Positions 5,835-5,976 of a stretch of 5,976 nt of DNA are shown piece after piece. The DNA comes from an uncultured Roseateles sp. GTDB lineage: Bacteria > Pseudomonadota > Gammaproteobacteria > Burkholderiales > Burkholderiaceae. Under the pieces are notes generated by a model, which searched no databases, had not been told where the DNA came from, and was given only the letters and a program-made list of their open reading frames with translations. The stretch spans positions 1-5,976 of the forward strand of contig CAMLKW010000252.1 of NCBI GenBank assembly GCA_946480605.1, in the 5' to 3' direction. The translations under genes were made by a program, and so were the position numbers. Each line of letters starts with the position of its first letter. The stretch's first letter is position 1.

Positions 5835-5976
5835 AGCCCAGCAGGATGATCGACGGCACCCGGCCATCGGTGTCGCGAGGCAGCGTCTCGGCCTTCTCGA
5901 TGGCGCGCAGCACGGCGCGGTCCCATTCGGCATCGCCGCTGGCCTTGATGATCTTGCTGCCGAGGATGCGGCCACC
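5818..5976 (-). CDS. tolA: C-terminal end of a TonB/TolA C-terminal-domain protein (partial, probably TolA)
   Basis: Only the last 52 residues plus the TAG stop (5820-5818) are in the window; the gene continues past the right edge. The visible part reads as the end of a TonB-C fold: G-x-I-L-x-x-K-I-I-K-x-S-G-D, then W-D-x-A-V-L-R-A-I-E-K-A, then L-P-x-D-x-D-G-R-V-P-S and a final hydrophobic strand ending FTRNE. The LPRD-x-DGRVPS ending is common in beta-proteobacterial TolA, the periplasm-spanning part of the Tol-Pal system for envelope integrity. A TonB energy transducer remains possible because the N-terminal anchor and the long Ala/Lys helix that would separate them are off the edge. It is convergent with the doxX-like gene and not part of the buf operon. 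Confidence 0.75.
   Translation of the reverse strand, partial: GGRILGSKIIKASGDAEWDRAVLRAIEKAETLPRDTDGRVPSIILLGFTRNE

Overview
The window is a high-GC stretch with tightly packed genes, typical of a beta-proteobacterium. Gene content and protein style suggest Burkholderiales, possibly near the Rubrivivax/Leptothrix/Roseateles/Comamonadaceae groups. That placement is an inference from GC and family resemblance, not from a marker gene. No RNA genes, insertion sequences, CRISPR arrays or integration sites are visible, and no stretch over 300 bases lacks a gene.

Left part (1-2663): a GspE/PilB-type secretion or pilus ATPase runs on the minus strand and is cut by the left edge after 639 residues. 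It carries four tandem MshEN-like motifs at an exact 30-residue period and an N-terminal region I cannot assign. Divergent from it is a complete pyroglutamyl-peptidase I gene (pcp). Its stop codon lies one base from the stop of the convergent anti-sigma gene.

Central and right part (2665-5834): a complete bufferin-type metal-stress locus. On the minus strand, an ECF sigma factor gene is translationally coupled (GTGA overlap) to a gene for a 64-residue zinc-finger anti-sigma protein. Across a 103-bp gap, four genes run on the plus strand: a secreted four-cysteine DUF2282 peptide (bufferin precursor, BufA), a DUF692/MNIO peptide-modifying oxidase (BufB), its DUF2063 partner (BufC) and a DoxX-type membrane protein. 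BufB/BufC and BufC/DoxX overlap by ATGA. A sequence in the gap, GTAAGG-N16-CGACAT, resembles promoters of ECF16-like sigma factors and points at bufA. The inferred circuit is that metal or oxidative stress releases the sigma factor from its anti-sigma, the sigma factor fires the buf promoter, BufBC oxidise cysteines of the precursor, and the exported peptide sequesters metal (copper in studied relatives) in the periplasm. The system class is known (bufferins; also 'gig' operons). The combination with a short, soluble ZAS-type anti-sigma is the less standard part.

Right edge (5818-5976): the C-terminal 52 residues of a TonB/TolA C-terminal-domain protein on the minus strand, overlapping the end of the doxX-like gene by 17 bp.
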